Assembly (NCBI GenBank): GCA_015680685.1
Contig: MNCI01002813.1
Coordinates: forward strand, 861,398-925,397
Origin: Gnetum montanum
Taxonomy: Eukaryota; Streptophyta; Gnetopsida; Gnetales; Gnetaceae
Length of the DNA: 64,000 bases
Reading direction: 5' to 3'
The notes beneath the pieces are model-generated. The model was not told where the DNA came from, searched no databases, and saw only the letters and a program-made list of their open reading frames with translations. Below, one piece after another: positions 55,851 through 64,000 of this stretch. Numbering within the stretch: the first letter of the stretch is position 1; each line of letters begins with the position of its first letter. A program made the translations under genes and the position numbers.

Positions 55851-57000
55851 GGGCTCATGGAAAAGCTTTACTTATTGGATGTTGACCAACTACTTTTTAT
55901 TTGAACTCTTAGGTTTGTATATGGTCATGGCCCTAGAGGGAAAGGTTTTATCAATTCTGTAAGGTCCCTCTCACAATGTTTGGAATTTTGTTTTTTGAGG
56001 TACATGTGTGAGATTCCAATATAGAACCTTATCTCTTGGTTGAAATTTCACTTTCTGTATTATTAGGTCATGTCATTGTTTGTTGAATGCCTTGTGCACT
56101 TCATTCAAAAATAGTGCCACTAATTAGTTTTCACCTATCACGTTGAGGTTGATCAGTCTTTCTTTTTGGGCTAGACTTAGGTCAAGATTTAGTTCATAGG
56201 CTGTTGAAAGTTTATGGAGCTCAGGTTAAATCAGAAGTGATGGAAGTTTTTCATACACTAACTCATAGGTAGAGTAGCCAATAGGGAGTTTCCATGTTGA
56301 GTGATAGGCCCATAGGACATCATTGAGTTTTGTACTCCAATCTCTCCTATATTTACTTGATTATTAGCTTGGGGTGATAGGGTGTTCTTAATTTATGTTT
56401 AACCCCTAAGCGTTGCATCAACTTTCTAAAAGTGGCACCTATGAAGTGAGCTCTATTGTCAGAAATTAGTGCACATGTTATGATGACGACTACTGCTTCT
56501 ACTCATTTAGTGTAGTAGTTGACTACTATGATGATGTATGCCTTTTCCATTGGACATGGGTGTGATGGGACCCATGAAGTCTATGCCCCATATGTCAAAG
56601 GGCTCCAATGATTGAATCCATGATTGAGGATCCTCCATTCATGTGGTCATCCCTCCATCTCTTTGACAATGTTCACAAGATCAGACAAACTAGTGGGCAT
56701 CTTTGAAGATTGTTGGCCAATAGTATCCTGCCATAAAAATTTTTATGACCATGCATCTTCTAGCATAGTGGCCTCCACAAGGACCTTCATGATCATCTTG
56801 GAGAATGTGTATTTGATCCATGTCAAGGACACACCAATGAACCAGGCCATCAATGCACACCTTGTAAAGGTGTCCATTGATTTCTATGAGGTACTTTGCT
56901 TGATGAAGAGACTATCATTTCTTCCTAAAGTCTAGATCTTGTGGCATCTCTTGAGTGAGAAGGTAAGTGAGGATGCCATTGTACCATGTTATTTTAGTGG
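55851..57000 (-). pseudogene. Integrase of Athila-like element 2
   Basis: Minus strand. The order matches element 1: a zinc region near 56.9-56.68 kb, the core GIDFMGPITPMSNGK near 56.59-56.54 kb, and a region around 56.46-56.37 kb matching the second Asp and Glu blocks in broken frames. A C-terminal tail runs near 55.97-55.85 kb. Heavy decay. Confidence 0.65.
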
Positions 57001-57079
57001 CACTTGATCATTTGTTGCTCCTATAAAGAGGAGTTCACTTGGAAATTGATTAGAGAGTAGGCTCTCCTCTTTGTTATCC

Positions 57080-58450
57080 CATCTTAATCAAGAGAAGTGG
57101 TCAATGACCACATTCTCAATTTCTTATTGATCTACCATTGTAAGATCTAATTCTTGCAAGATCACGAGCCACCATATGATATGGGGGCTCACTATTGGCT
57201 TGTTCATCAGGAAGCAGATGGCACTATGGTCTATGTGCACAAACACCTTATAACCAAGCACATAGTTTCTAAATTTTTCAAGAGCATACTTCACTACCAT
57301 TAATTCTTTCTTAGTTGTGGTGTAATTTAACTATGCCTTCACAATGCTTTGGCTCATGTAGTGGATGCAATATGGATATTTCTTATTGTTCAACTATGTA
57401 AGCACAACTCCCAAGGCATAACTAGATGTGTCCATCATTATGTGAAATGGTCTAGACTACTCTGGTTCCCATAGAATTGGAGTTTCTATGAGTTTGTATT
57501 TTAGTTGTTGGAATGCATGTTCACATTCCTTGATTCATATGAATGAAGCATATTTCTTCATAAGCTCAACCAATAGCTTTGTAATCTTAGAGAAATTCTC
57601 TATGAATCGTTGGTAGTAGCCAGTATGTCCAAGAAATGATCGAACATCTTTAACTATCTCTAGTTGGTGTGTGATTCCTTGGATGATCCTTATCTTTTTA
57701 GGATCTATCTAAATTCCTTCTTATGAAATTCTTTGCCCTAGTACTATGCCTTCCTAGACCATCAAATGACTTTTCTACCAATTGAGCCTAAGGCTTGTTT
57801 GAACACATCTTTTTAGAACATGTTTAAGGTAATCCAAGGCTTGCTCAAATGTAGCCCCATAGGTGGAGAGGTCATCCATAAGACTTCTACCCCACTACCA
57901 ATCTGTTGTTGGAAAATACTAAGGACCAAGCATTCAAATGTTGTAGGGGCATTGCATAGACTAAATGACATCTTATAATATGCAAAAGTCCCACAAGGAC
58001 TTGTCAATGTTATCTTGGCCTGATCTTCTAAGGTAATTTGGATTTGATTATAGCCACTATAACCATCCAATAAGCTATAATAGTAATGCCTGGAGATAAT
58101 GTCCAACACTTGTTCCACAAATGGCAATGGAAAATGATCTTTAAAAGTTGCCATGTTTAACAGTCTAAAGTTAATACAAACCTACCACGTGCCACCTTTC
58201 TTTGGCATAATTATGAGTGGGCTAACCCACTAACTATCCATGATGAGATAGATGAACCCTACCTTGAGGAGTTGTTTTATGTCCTCCTTGATGATCTACT
58301 TCAATTTGGGGTTCAACTGCCTTTGTAGTTGCCTTCTTGGCTTCATGGTCAGGTTAGTGTAGATATGATGCTAGCATATCCTTGGATCAATTCCAATTAA
58401 TTCTGCATATGACTAAGCAAAGGTTGTTGGCCACTTGTTACCCACATTTA
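57080..58450 (-). pseudogene. Reverse transcriptase and RNase H of Athila-like element 2
   Basis: The open stretch 58154-57813 reads MATFKDHFPLPFVEQVLDII, YYYSLLDGYSGYNQIQITLE and MSFSLCNAPTTFE. The FMDD box region near 57.87 kb reads VLWMTSPP and is destroyed by a frame change. RNase H blocks (QSIVKA-type, HIDHSAICFLMNKP near 57.23-57.19 kb) follow. The lineage is the same as 32930-34290. Confidence 0.8.
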
Positions 58451-58489
58451 ATAGCTTTTCTTTTTATTTAGGAGCAAGTTTGGCATTGA

Positions 58490-59400
58490 TTATGATTAAC
58501 TTTTCATGATTAAAAATGCATACTCCATGTCAGCTGGTAGAGTTTTGAACTCTAGGGGCTCTTGCTTGAAGTTATCAATGATTTCCAACTCTTGCCAATA
58601 TGTATCATCATATTCATAATCAAAGAGTTGGTGATGAACTTGCTCAAATTCATCCATGCCTTCAACATAAGCACAGGTTAGGCTCTTAGTTGGTTTCATG
58701 CATAATGTGCTACTATCAAAGTTAGTTGTCAGGAATTGGGTGCCATCTTGTTTTGTGGTTGCTATGTGCAAAAACGTTTGAATATCTATTTTTTGTGCAT
58801 GCTGATTACATGCTTTGATGAATGTACTCCTAATGAATTAGATTTTCTGCACACAATTGCATGCGTTATTACTATATGTGATGCATGGAACACACTTCTT
58901 CTCTAGCCTTCCAAATTCATTTTCCTTGGAGATTTCCAAGGAAAGGTCCCATATGCTTATATGTGCATCAACCGTGCTTAACCATGCCCTACCCATAATG
59001 ATGGGGAGGTCACCTTTGTAGTTTTCAACCTTGATCACCAAAAAATTGGCAGGGTAGGACCACCCATAAACTATGGTTACAATGGCCTCCACTAACCCTA
59101 AAGGGATAGTGGTTGACTAGTTTGCCAATTCTAAATGGATGTTGCTTTTCTTGAGAGGTGGTAGATTCTAGGCTTTGTGGATGTCATGGGAGATGAGATT
59201 GACATTAGAACATGAGTTAATAAGAGCCTTGCATGGCTCATGTTTAGCAATATGCAAGAAAATAAGAGGACTCCCTAGGTTAGATCTCTTTATGGGAAGG
59301 TTACTAGCCTTGATCCAATCAGAAATAGCATGAGTGAGCATCATAATATAGATCTGAGATGGCATTTGGTTTAAAGGGCTTTCAAATGTGTTTGATGCAG
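58490..59400 (-). pseudogene. Protease region of Athila-like element 2
   Basis: 59365-59168 reads MLTHAISDWIKASNLPIK and ALINSCSNVNLISHDIHKA, where element 1 has ILDSGSGINLIS, so the catalytic Asp is lost. It continues with AIVTIVYGWSYPANFLVIKV and GDLPIIMGRAWLSTVDAHIS (59092-58940) and a spacer with FKQEPLEFKTLPADMEYAFL (58590-58510). Confidence 0.78.
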
Positions 59401-59640
59401 AGGATGAGGATGTTGAAGATGTAGGGTAACCAACCGCATTAGGTTGTGAGGATTTGGGAGGACTATTGGGTTGGAAAAATGGTCATTTCCTTAATTGATT
59501 GTCCAAACCACTTGGATAGGAGGATATATGTAAATTCACAATCCTTGTAGCATTTTGTTACTATAGCTATGAGGGAATTTCACCTTGCATGGATGAAGTA
59601 GGAGGTAATTAAGTAAACTTATTTGATGAAAATTTAGTGG
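59401..59640 (-). pseudogene. gag-protease linker of Athila-like element 2, truncated
   Basis: Minus-strand SSQPNAVGYPTSSTSSSSAS and FFQPNSPPKSS correspond to the linker just before protease in element 1. Similarity ends at about 59.64 kb. Confidence 0.5.
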
Positions 59641-60240
59641 AAGACTTGGATGGTAGTAAACTACATTGATTGATGCTACCTATAAAGCATAATTAAAACA
59701 AGAGTTTCATATTTATTTCCTAATTTTTAACTTATTAAGATGGGATAGATAGTCATCATCTCTAGATATGCTTCTTCTTATGGTATCACAATTGTTGATA
59801 GAAATAGGTATTAAGCAATTGATGCATTAATTGCTAGAATTATGAAAGGAGAAAAATCACTTTTTCAACTTGTCAATGCTATTAAGTCTTGTAATCCTAT
59901 ATCATTATGATGAATTGAATACTTGATTGTTAATATAAAGTCTAAACCTTATTCCTATGGCAATATAATTATATGACAACACAACTAATATAAAACTAAA
60001 ACTGAAATTTTATTACGTTTGTAGACCCTCTAAATTTATTGGATAGTTGAAATAGACATACCGTGAGTTTTGAAAACATCATTAAGAAAATTACCAAGTA
60101 TCGTTGGCAACATCTGGAATGAAACAACCAAATTTGCAACTATAATATTCCATCCATGTAAATGATTGTAGGCCTAGAAGATGATGTAGAAGTATCCTTT
60201 GCCAATGTTGTAGGGACACCTCTTCCGATCCCCTTATTCT
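59641..60240. other. AT-rich DNA without identified gene
   Basis: Nothing recognised; right flank of the truncated Athila element. Confidence 0.45.
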
Positions 60241-60248
60241 ACCCTACA

Positions 60249-61124
60249 TGCTACATGTCTTTTTGAGTTGATTTTGTTGGGGATGATTCTTGGATGTTTT
60301 GGCATGTTTCAGGGTGTTTTGGGCTCACTTTGATAAGTTTAGGGGGTTCTAGGGTCTATAGGGACTTATTTGGAGGCATCTTGAGGCTCCTAGCATGAAA
60401 ACAAGCATTTTTAATGTTTGGAACCTTCAAAAAGATACATCTCCCTTGAAGTGTAGACGTCCCAAGTCCAAATGAGACGTCTACCAAAAATAGTAGATGT
60501 CTCTCCCAAGAGCAGGTTTTTCATAGGAGACATCTACATGAAAAACCTATAAATGCCCAAATACATGGGGAAACTTCCAAAAATGCCCATTCCAGTTCAA
60601 GAAACAACCAAAGCAAGATGAAAATAACTAGGGAGAAGGTGAGAAAACCTGGAAAACATCTAAAGAACCTCAACTTGAGTTGAGGAAAGGTTTCTAGGGT
60701 TTTATCTCTGGTTGCTTATAAATATTAATGTAATTCACCATTGTTGAGGCAAGAAGGAGCATACCTTGACCATAAGCAAGAAAGAAAACTTGTGAGAGTT
60801 GAGGAAGGAAAGATTGTGCAAAGAAGTTGAGTGAGAGGTAAGGAAGAGCTCTTGAGAGATTAGGAGAATCTCTTATAAGTTTTCTGTCTTGAGCTTGGGC
60901 TCCATTGTGAACAACTAAGGATTGAGAGGGGACAAGTGTGGCCTCTAAGATCCTCGGGAGAGTTGTGAGTTGAGCTTAGCTCCTCATTTTTGTTGTATTT
61001 TATATGTATTTTGAGAATTATCTTAATAAGAAAATTTTTATCCATTTTATTGTGATGTTCTTATTTTCTAAGCTAGATCTGCTTGGAAGTTGTCGATTGG
61101 GTCCTATTAGGGTCTATCAAGGTG
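60249..61124 (+). repeat. Possible solo LTR
   Basis: It starts TGCTACATGTC and may end CAAGGTGCA, flanked by CTACA and CTACC (4 of 5). Inside are a TATA box (CCTATAAATG at about 60546) preceded by two hairpins, and a second TATAAATA near 60716. There is no open frame. The boundaries are tentative. Confidence 0.35.
60474..60548 (+). repeat. Two adjacent hairpins ahead of a TATA box
   Basis: GAGACGTCTAC and GTAGATGTCTC form an 11-bp inverted repeat with one mismatch (60474-60503). AGGTTTTTCAT (60514-60524) and ATGAAAAACCT (60538-60548) form a perfect 11-bp one whose loop again contains GGAGACATCTAC. Confidence 0.75.
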
Positions 61125-61229
61125 CACTACCCCTACACCATACCTAGAGTAAGAATTGCATAAAATTCAAACCATTGTCCTACACTTGCAACGATATAAT
61201 GTGTAGTCTTACAAAGGCACTCATTCCTC

Positions 61230-62020
61230 CATCTCAAACTTATGATCCCTACTCAAAGTCACAATCTTGTGCTTTCTACTTGAAGTCATAGTCATAATCT
61301 TGTACTCCCTACTCAAAGTCACAATCACAATCTTGTGCTTCTCACTCGTAGTCACAATCATAATCCTATGTTCATTTTAAAACCTCTTATGATAGAATTG
61401 ATCATATTGTCCATCAATTTCTTTGGTTTGCTAAGCAACATAGAAAAAATACTTCTAGAATTGTTTGAGATATTTACATTAGTAGCAAGAAAGATGGAGG
61501 ACTTTATCTAGTTAATTATTATAATCAAGGTGTTTCTCTTGTAGCAAATTGGGTTGCAAAGTTCATTGGTGAAGATGATGTTTGGATGCTCCTTTTAAGA
61601 AACAAACTTAGGCAAGGAAAACCTAAAAATGATTATAGTTGGTTTTTTAATAATTTGCTTTCAATCACAATCATAATCCTATGCTCCTTACTCAAAGTCA
61701 TAGTCACAATCCTAAGCTCATTCTAAAACTTCTTAAGATAGAATCAATCATATTATCCACCAATTTCTTTGGTTGCTAAGCAACATAGAAAAAACTATTC
61801 TAGAATTCTTTGGGATATTTACATTAAGAGTAAGAAAGATAAAGGACTTTGCCTTATCAATTATTATAATCAAGATGTTTCTCTAGTAGTAAATTGGATT
61901 GTGAAGTGCATTGATGAAGATGGTGTTTGGATGCTCCTTTTAAGAAACAAACTTAGGCAAAGAAAAACTAAAAATGATTATAGTTGGTTTTTAAATAATT
62001 TTCTTCTCTCTTTTTTTCTT
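61230..62020 (+). pseudogene. LINE ORF2 post-RT fragment, tandemly duplicated, with SQ-rich repeats
   Basis: Two direct copies (61345-61666 and 61667-62020). Each encodes AKQHRKNTSRI-like sequence, DIYISSKKDGGLYLVNYYNQ and VANWVAKF/WMLLLRNKLRQ, which matches the conserved segment after RT in plant LINEs. A short tandem repeat (CTCCCTACTCAAAGTCACAA and variants, four copies at 61245-61375) encodes a Ser-Gln-rich run in front of copy 1, and a shorter version precedes copy 2. The second copy keeps a 94-codon open stretch (61769-62053). Confidence 0.65.
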
Positions 62021-62198
62021 GGCAATATTTATTCTTTGTTCACCAATTCTTAAGCAAATTTGGAAGACATGATGTAAACTTAGTAGGTATTGAAATTACA
62101 ATCATATTACAGTTTCAGATGATATGCCTAGGCAAATTAGCCTATAGTGGATTGCTTTTAATGAAAGAGTTTAGGCTTCTAAATTTTCTAATATACAA

Positions 62199-62290
62199 TG
62201 AGGTGCTAGCATAATGGTTAGACTTTTGATTTGGAGTTTCTAAGTTATGGGTTCAATTCTAGTAGGCAATGCTAAGTTATAAAGTTCTAC
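62199..62290 (+). repeat. tRNA-derived SINE-like sequence
   Basis: GTGCTAGCATAATGGTTAGA (A-box-like) and GGGTTCAATTC (B-box-like, about 62252) lie at tRNA-like spacing, followed by a CTATATATATG tail. It does not fold as a complete tRNA, so it is called a SINE remnant. Confidence 0.5.
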
Positions 62291-62650
62291 CTAGACTATA
62301 TATATGTTGGGATTGTAGATAAATATAATATTTTAGGATGCCATAGAATGAAAAATTACATTGTATTTATAACCTTATTTAAAAAGGATAAGAGATTGAT
62401 ATGAACTAAATGTTCTTTCTTATTAACTATTGACTCATTAATCTTTTAATCCTTAATGCAAATGACACCTAAGAGATTCAAAGACCACGGCAGAAGAAAT
62501 GATAATGAACTTGATATTCCAATGCATGCAAAGGTTGGCATATAACTCTATTGGGGTTGACATAAATGTATCGACACAATACTGTTTTGGCTTATAAATA
62601 TATACATTGGGATAAGAAAAATTAATTAGTTTTAGTGAACGATAGTCAAT

Positions 62651-62810
62651 TTTTTATGATTTCTTTTCATGATGTCAGAGCAGTCAACGAGTGACTGTAG
62701 TATGTGCAAGTATGTGCAATTATCCAAAATCTTTTTATGATTTCTTTTCATGATGTCAGAGCAGTCAACGAGTGACCGTAGTATGTGCAATTATCCAAAA
62801 TCTTTATTCA
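62651..62810 (+). repeat. 81-bp tandem duplication
   Basis: TTTTTATGATTTCTTTTCAT through TATCCAAAATC is present twice, starting at 62651 and 62732. There is one base difference and a small extra GTATGTGCAA in the first copy. Near-identity means it is recent. Confidence 0.88.
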
Positions 62811-63490
62811 AATGGTTATGTCTAGATGTATCTATGAACAGCTTAAAGATTGAAATTGATTTAAATTAGATTTACTTTCATTGCAATTTATTTTCAATCC
62901 TATTTATTAATATAATTTAGTATAACATTAACATTTTCTCTTGCATCAGTCATGGGAGAATGACTACACCAACAGCTCAAGCATTAACTATGATTAACTT
63001 AATAATCCCCACAGTTAATTAACTTTGGTTCGTTTGATTAACTGATCAAAAGGTTGATGAACCAAACGTTCACCATCATAGAATTGATTTCTATTCCCAG
63101 TTTCATAATGGCACTGACGACTGTGTACAGAGTCAGCCATGGAAAATCATCCCCCCTTGTCGACTTAAACAATCAGCCACAAGATAAATGCAACATTCAA
63201 ACGCAAAAAGGCTGCTTCAAGCTTACTATTTGGACTCGTATTGAAAATATGAAAAAAGTCATGGTATACATCTCAATGGACAAAGTTGCTGAGGACTGGG
63301 CACAACTTTATTCATTTTCATACAAACTGACAACCTTTCCACATCTTGACAAAATTGCAATGTACCCATAGAAAAATATTTTTAAAAAAATTAAAAGACA
63401 AGTAAACTTCAAAAATCACAAGTCACAATTCGTAATCATGAGTTTTATCCGATAACAAATTGGGGAATTAAAAAAAAAAATTATGTGCCG
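62811..63490. other. 3' flank of the right-edge gene; one uncertain open frame
   Basis: A plus-strand open frame at 63054-63371 (105 codons, starting MMNQTFTIIELI) is intact but shows no motif. It is antisense to the probable 3' untranslated region of the gene at 63491-63883. I favour chance over coding. Confidence 0.35.
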
Positions 63491-63883
63491 CTATACATTG
63501 GCGTATTCTTTCATTCGCCTCTCAATTTCTGCTGTATCCAATTCCTGCATAAATTATCGACTTGTCATCATCTATAAAAATCACAAGAGAAGGCACATAG
63601 TCTCCGATAAAATGCAGGAGATTGACTATTACAGACGTCCAACATATGTCCAAACATATTGAAAATACAAGTATTGAATGGAATGAAATAGAAAGAATTC
63701 AAATTTGAAGGTTTCATTATACTAGAAATGAGTACCAATAAAACAATATCCTAATCATAAAAACCTCTAATCTCAAGCAAGAGATATATTACCTGTGGTA
63801 CTTGACAATCTGCATGATGTGGATCCCATACAACTGCACAAGAACAATCCCATTTTTCAGTCTGGACAACTGATAAAGGAGCC
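63491..63883 (-). CDS. Last two exons of a host gene (partial)
   Basis: Minus strand. Exon 63883-63793 (91 bp) reads APLSVVQTEKWDCSCAVVWD and then PHHADCQVPQ. It is bounded by acceptor ACATATACAG and donor CACAG/GTAATA. Exon 63544-63491 follows after a T-rich acceptor (TTTATGCAG) and reads ELDTAEIERRMKEYANV then a stop. Splice phases agree (phase 0 at the junction). No stop or frameshift interrupts it, and the peptide looks like a conserved, soluble C-terminus. I do not recognise the protein. The rest lies beyond the right edge. Confidence 0.6.
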
Positions 63884-63885
63884 CT

Positions 63886-64000
63886 GTATATGTCAACAGG
63901 TTAACGCAGGCACAAAGGCAAGCATAAAAAACTAATCAGAACTTTAACGTTTTCATTAGATTAATTTTCCTAATGATTGTATCACGTCCATTTATTGAAT
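63886..64000 (-). other. Intron of the right-edge gene
   Basis: Upstream of the acceptor at 63884-63885 the minus strand is T-rich and non-coding to the window edge. Confidence 0.4.

Larger units (their letters stand above)
49952..59640 (-). mobile_element. Athila-like Ty3 retrotransposon 2, 5'-truncated
   Basis: Minus orientation. Protease (59.37-59.0 kb), RT/RNase H (58.4-57.08 kb), integrase (57.0-55.85 kb), promoter-like stretch (54.5-54.0 kb), an extra 3' gene (53.94-51.1 kb), purine tract (50.91-50.90 kb) and 3' LTR (50.90-49.95 kb). Gag and 5' LTR are missing at about 59.64 kb. It is the same family as element 1. One ambiguous base (N) is at 55534. Confidence 0.82.

Noticed and set aside
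56624-56935. Plus-strand 103-codon frame
   Set aside because: It is antisense to the integrase region of Athila-like element 2.
62199-62290. Functional tRNA gene
   Set aside because: A- and B-box-like words are present, but the acceptor and anticodon stems do not pair.
63054-63371. 105-codon open frame as a gene
   Set aside because: It has no motif and overlaps the likely 3' untranslated region of the right-edge gene on the other strand; it is kept only as a note.

Overview
This window looks like nuclear DNA from a land plant with a large, repeat-packed genome. A gymnosperm is my best guess, but that is inference. The sequence shows plant-type Ty3/gypsy elements (Tat-like and Athila-like), Ty1/copia elements, LINEs and tRNA-derived SINE fragments. 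It also has a degenerate interstitial array of the plant telomere repeat (CCCTAAA), a pentatricopeptide-repeat (PPR-DYW) pseudogene, and GT-AG introns in AT-rich DNA. There are no bacterial operons, ribosome binding sites, tRNA or rRNA genes. Nearly every coding stretch is broken by stop codons, so most of the window is old transposon.

Layout. 1-1620: LINE fragment (minus). 1846-2697 plus 22041 to about 25150: one copia element (Copia A, minus), split by a giant Ty3 element. 2698-22040: that giant Tat-like element (minus, 19.3 kb, 2.2-kb LTRs, 5-bp target duplication ATAAT). It carries gag (18.97-16.33 kb) and RT-RNase H-integrase (10.0-6.88 kb). Between them lies a 5-kb block on the opposite strand that reads as a host-like spliced gene or genes with TATA box, introns and poly(A) signal (11.0-16.03 kb). 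Minisatellites built on a GGTC-N6-GACC dyad flank this block. 25.15-27.96 kb: AT-rich decayed DNA with a direct-repeat pair. 27958-28554: interstitial telomere-like array. 28555 to about 35190: Athila-like element 1 (plus), truncated in integrase.

35190-41650: 3' part of a PPR-DYW pseudogene, split by Copia B (35705-41062, plus, both LTRs present). 42.0-43.9 kb: a GC-richer island with small host-like reading frames and a large inverted duplication. 43.9-49.9 kb: AT-rich LINE and SINE debris. 49952 to about 59640: Athila-like element 2 (minus), with 3' LTR, an extra 3' gene with its own promoter-like region, and pol. 60.2-61.1 kb: possible solo LTR. 61.2-62.0 kb: tandemly duplicated LINE fragment. 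63491-63883: the last two exons of a probably real host gene (minus), running off the right edge.

The strongest candidate for something not well described is the giant Ty3 element. It houses an antisense, intron-containing gene block whose exon phases still match, including a degenerate domain resembling FCP1/NLI-interacting-factor phosphatases. The same element holds three clusters of the dyad minisatellite and LTRs packed with short palindromes made from the word GCTATGCTA. All family names come from reading translated motifs by eye; no database search was run.
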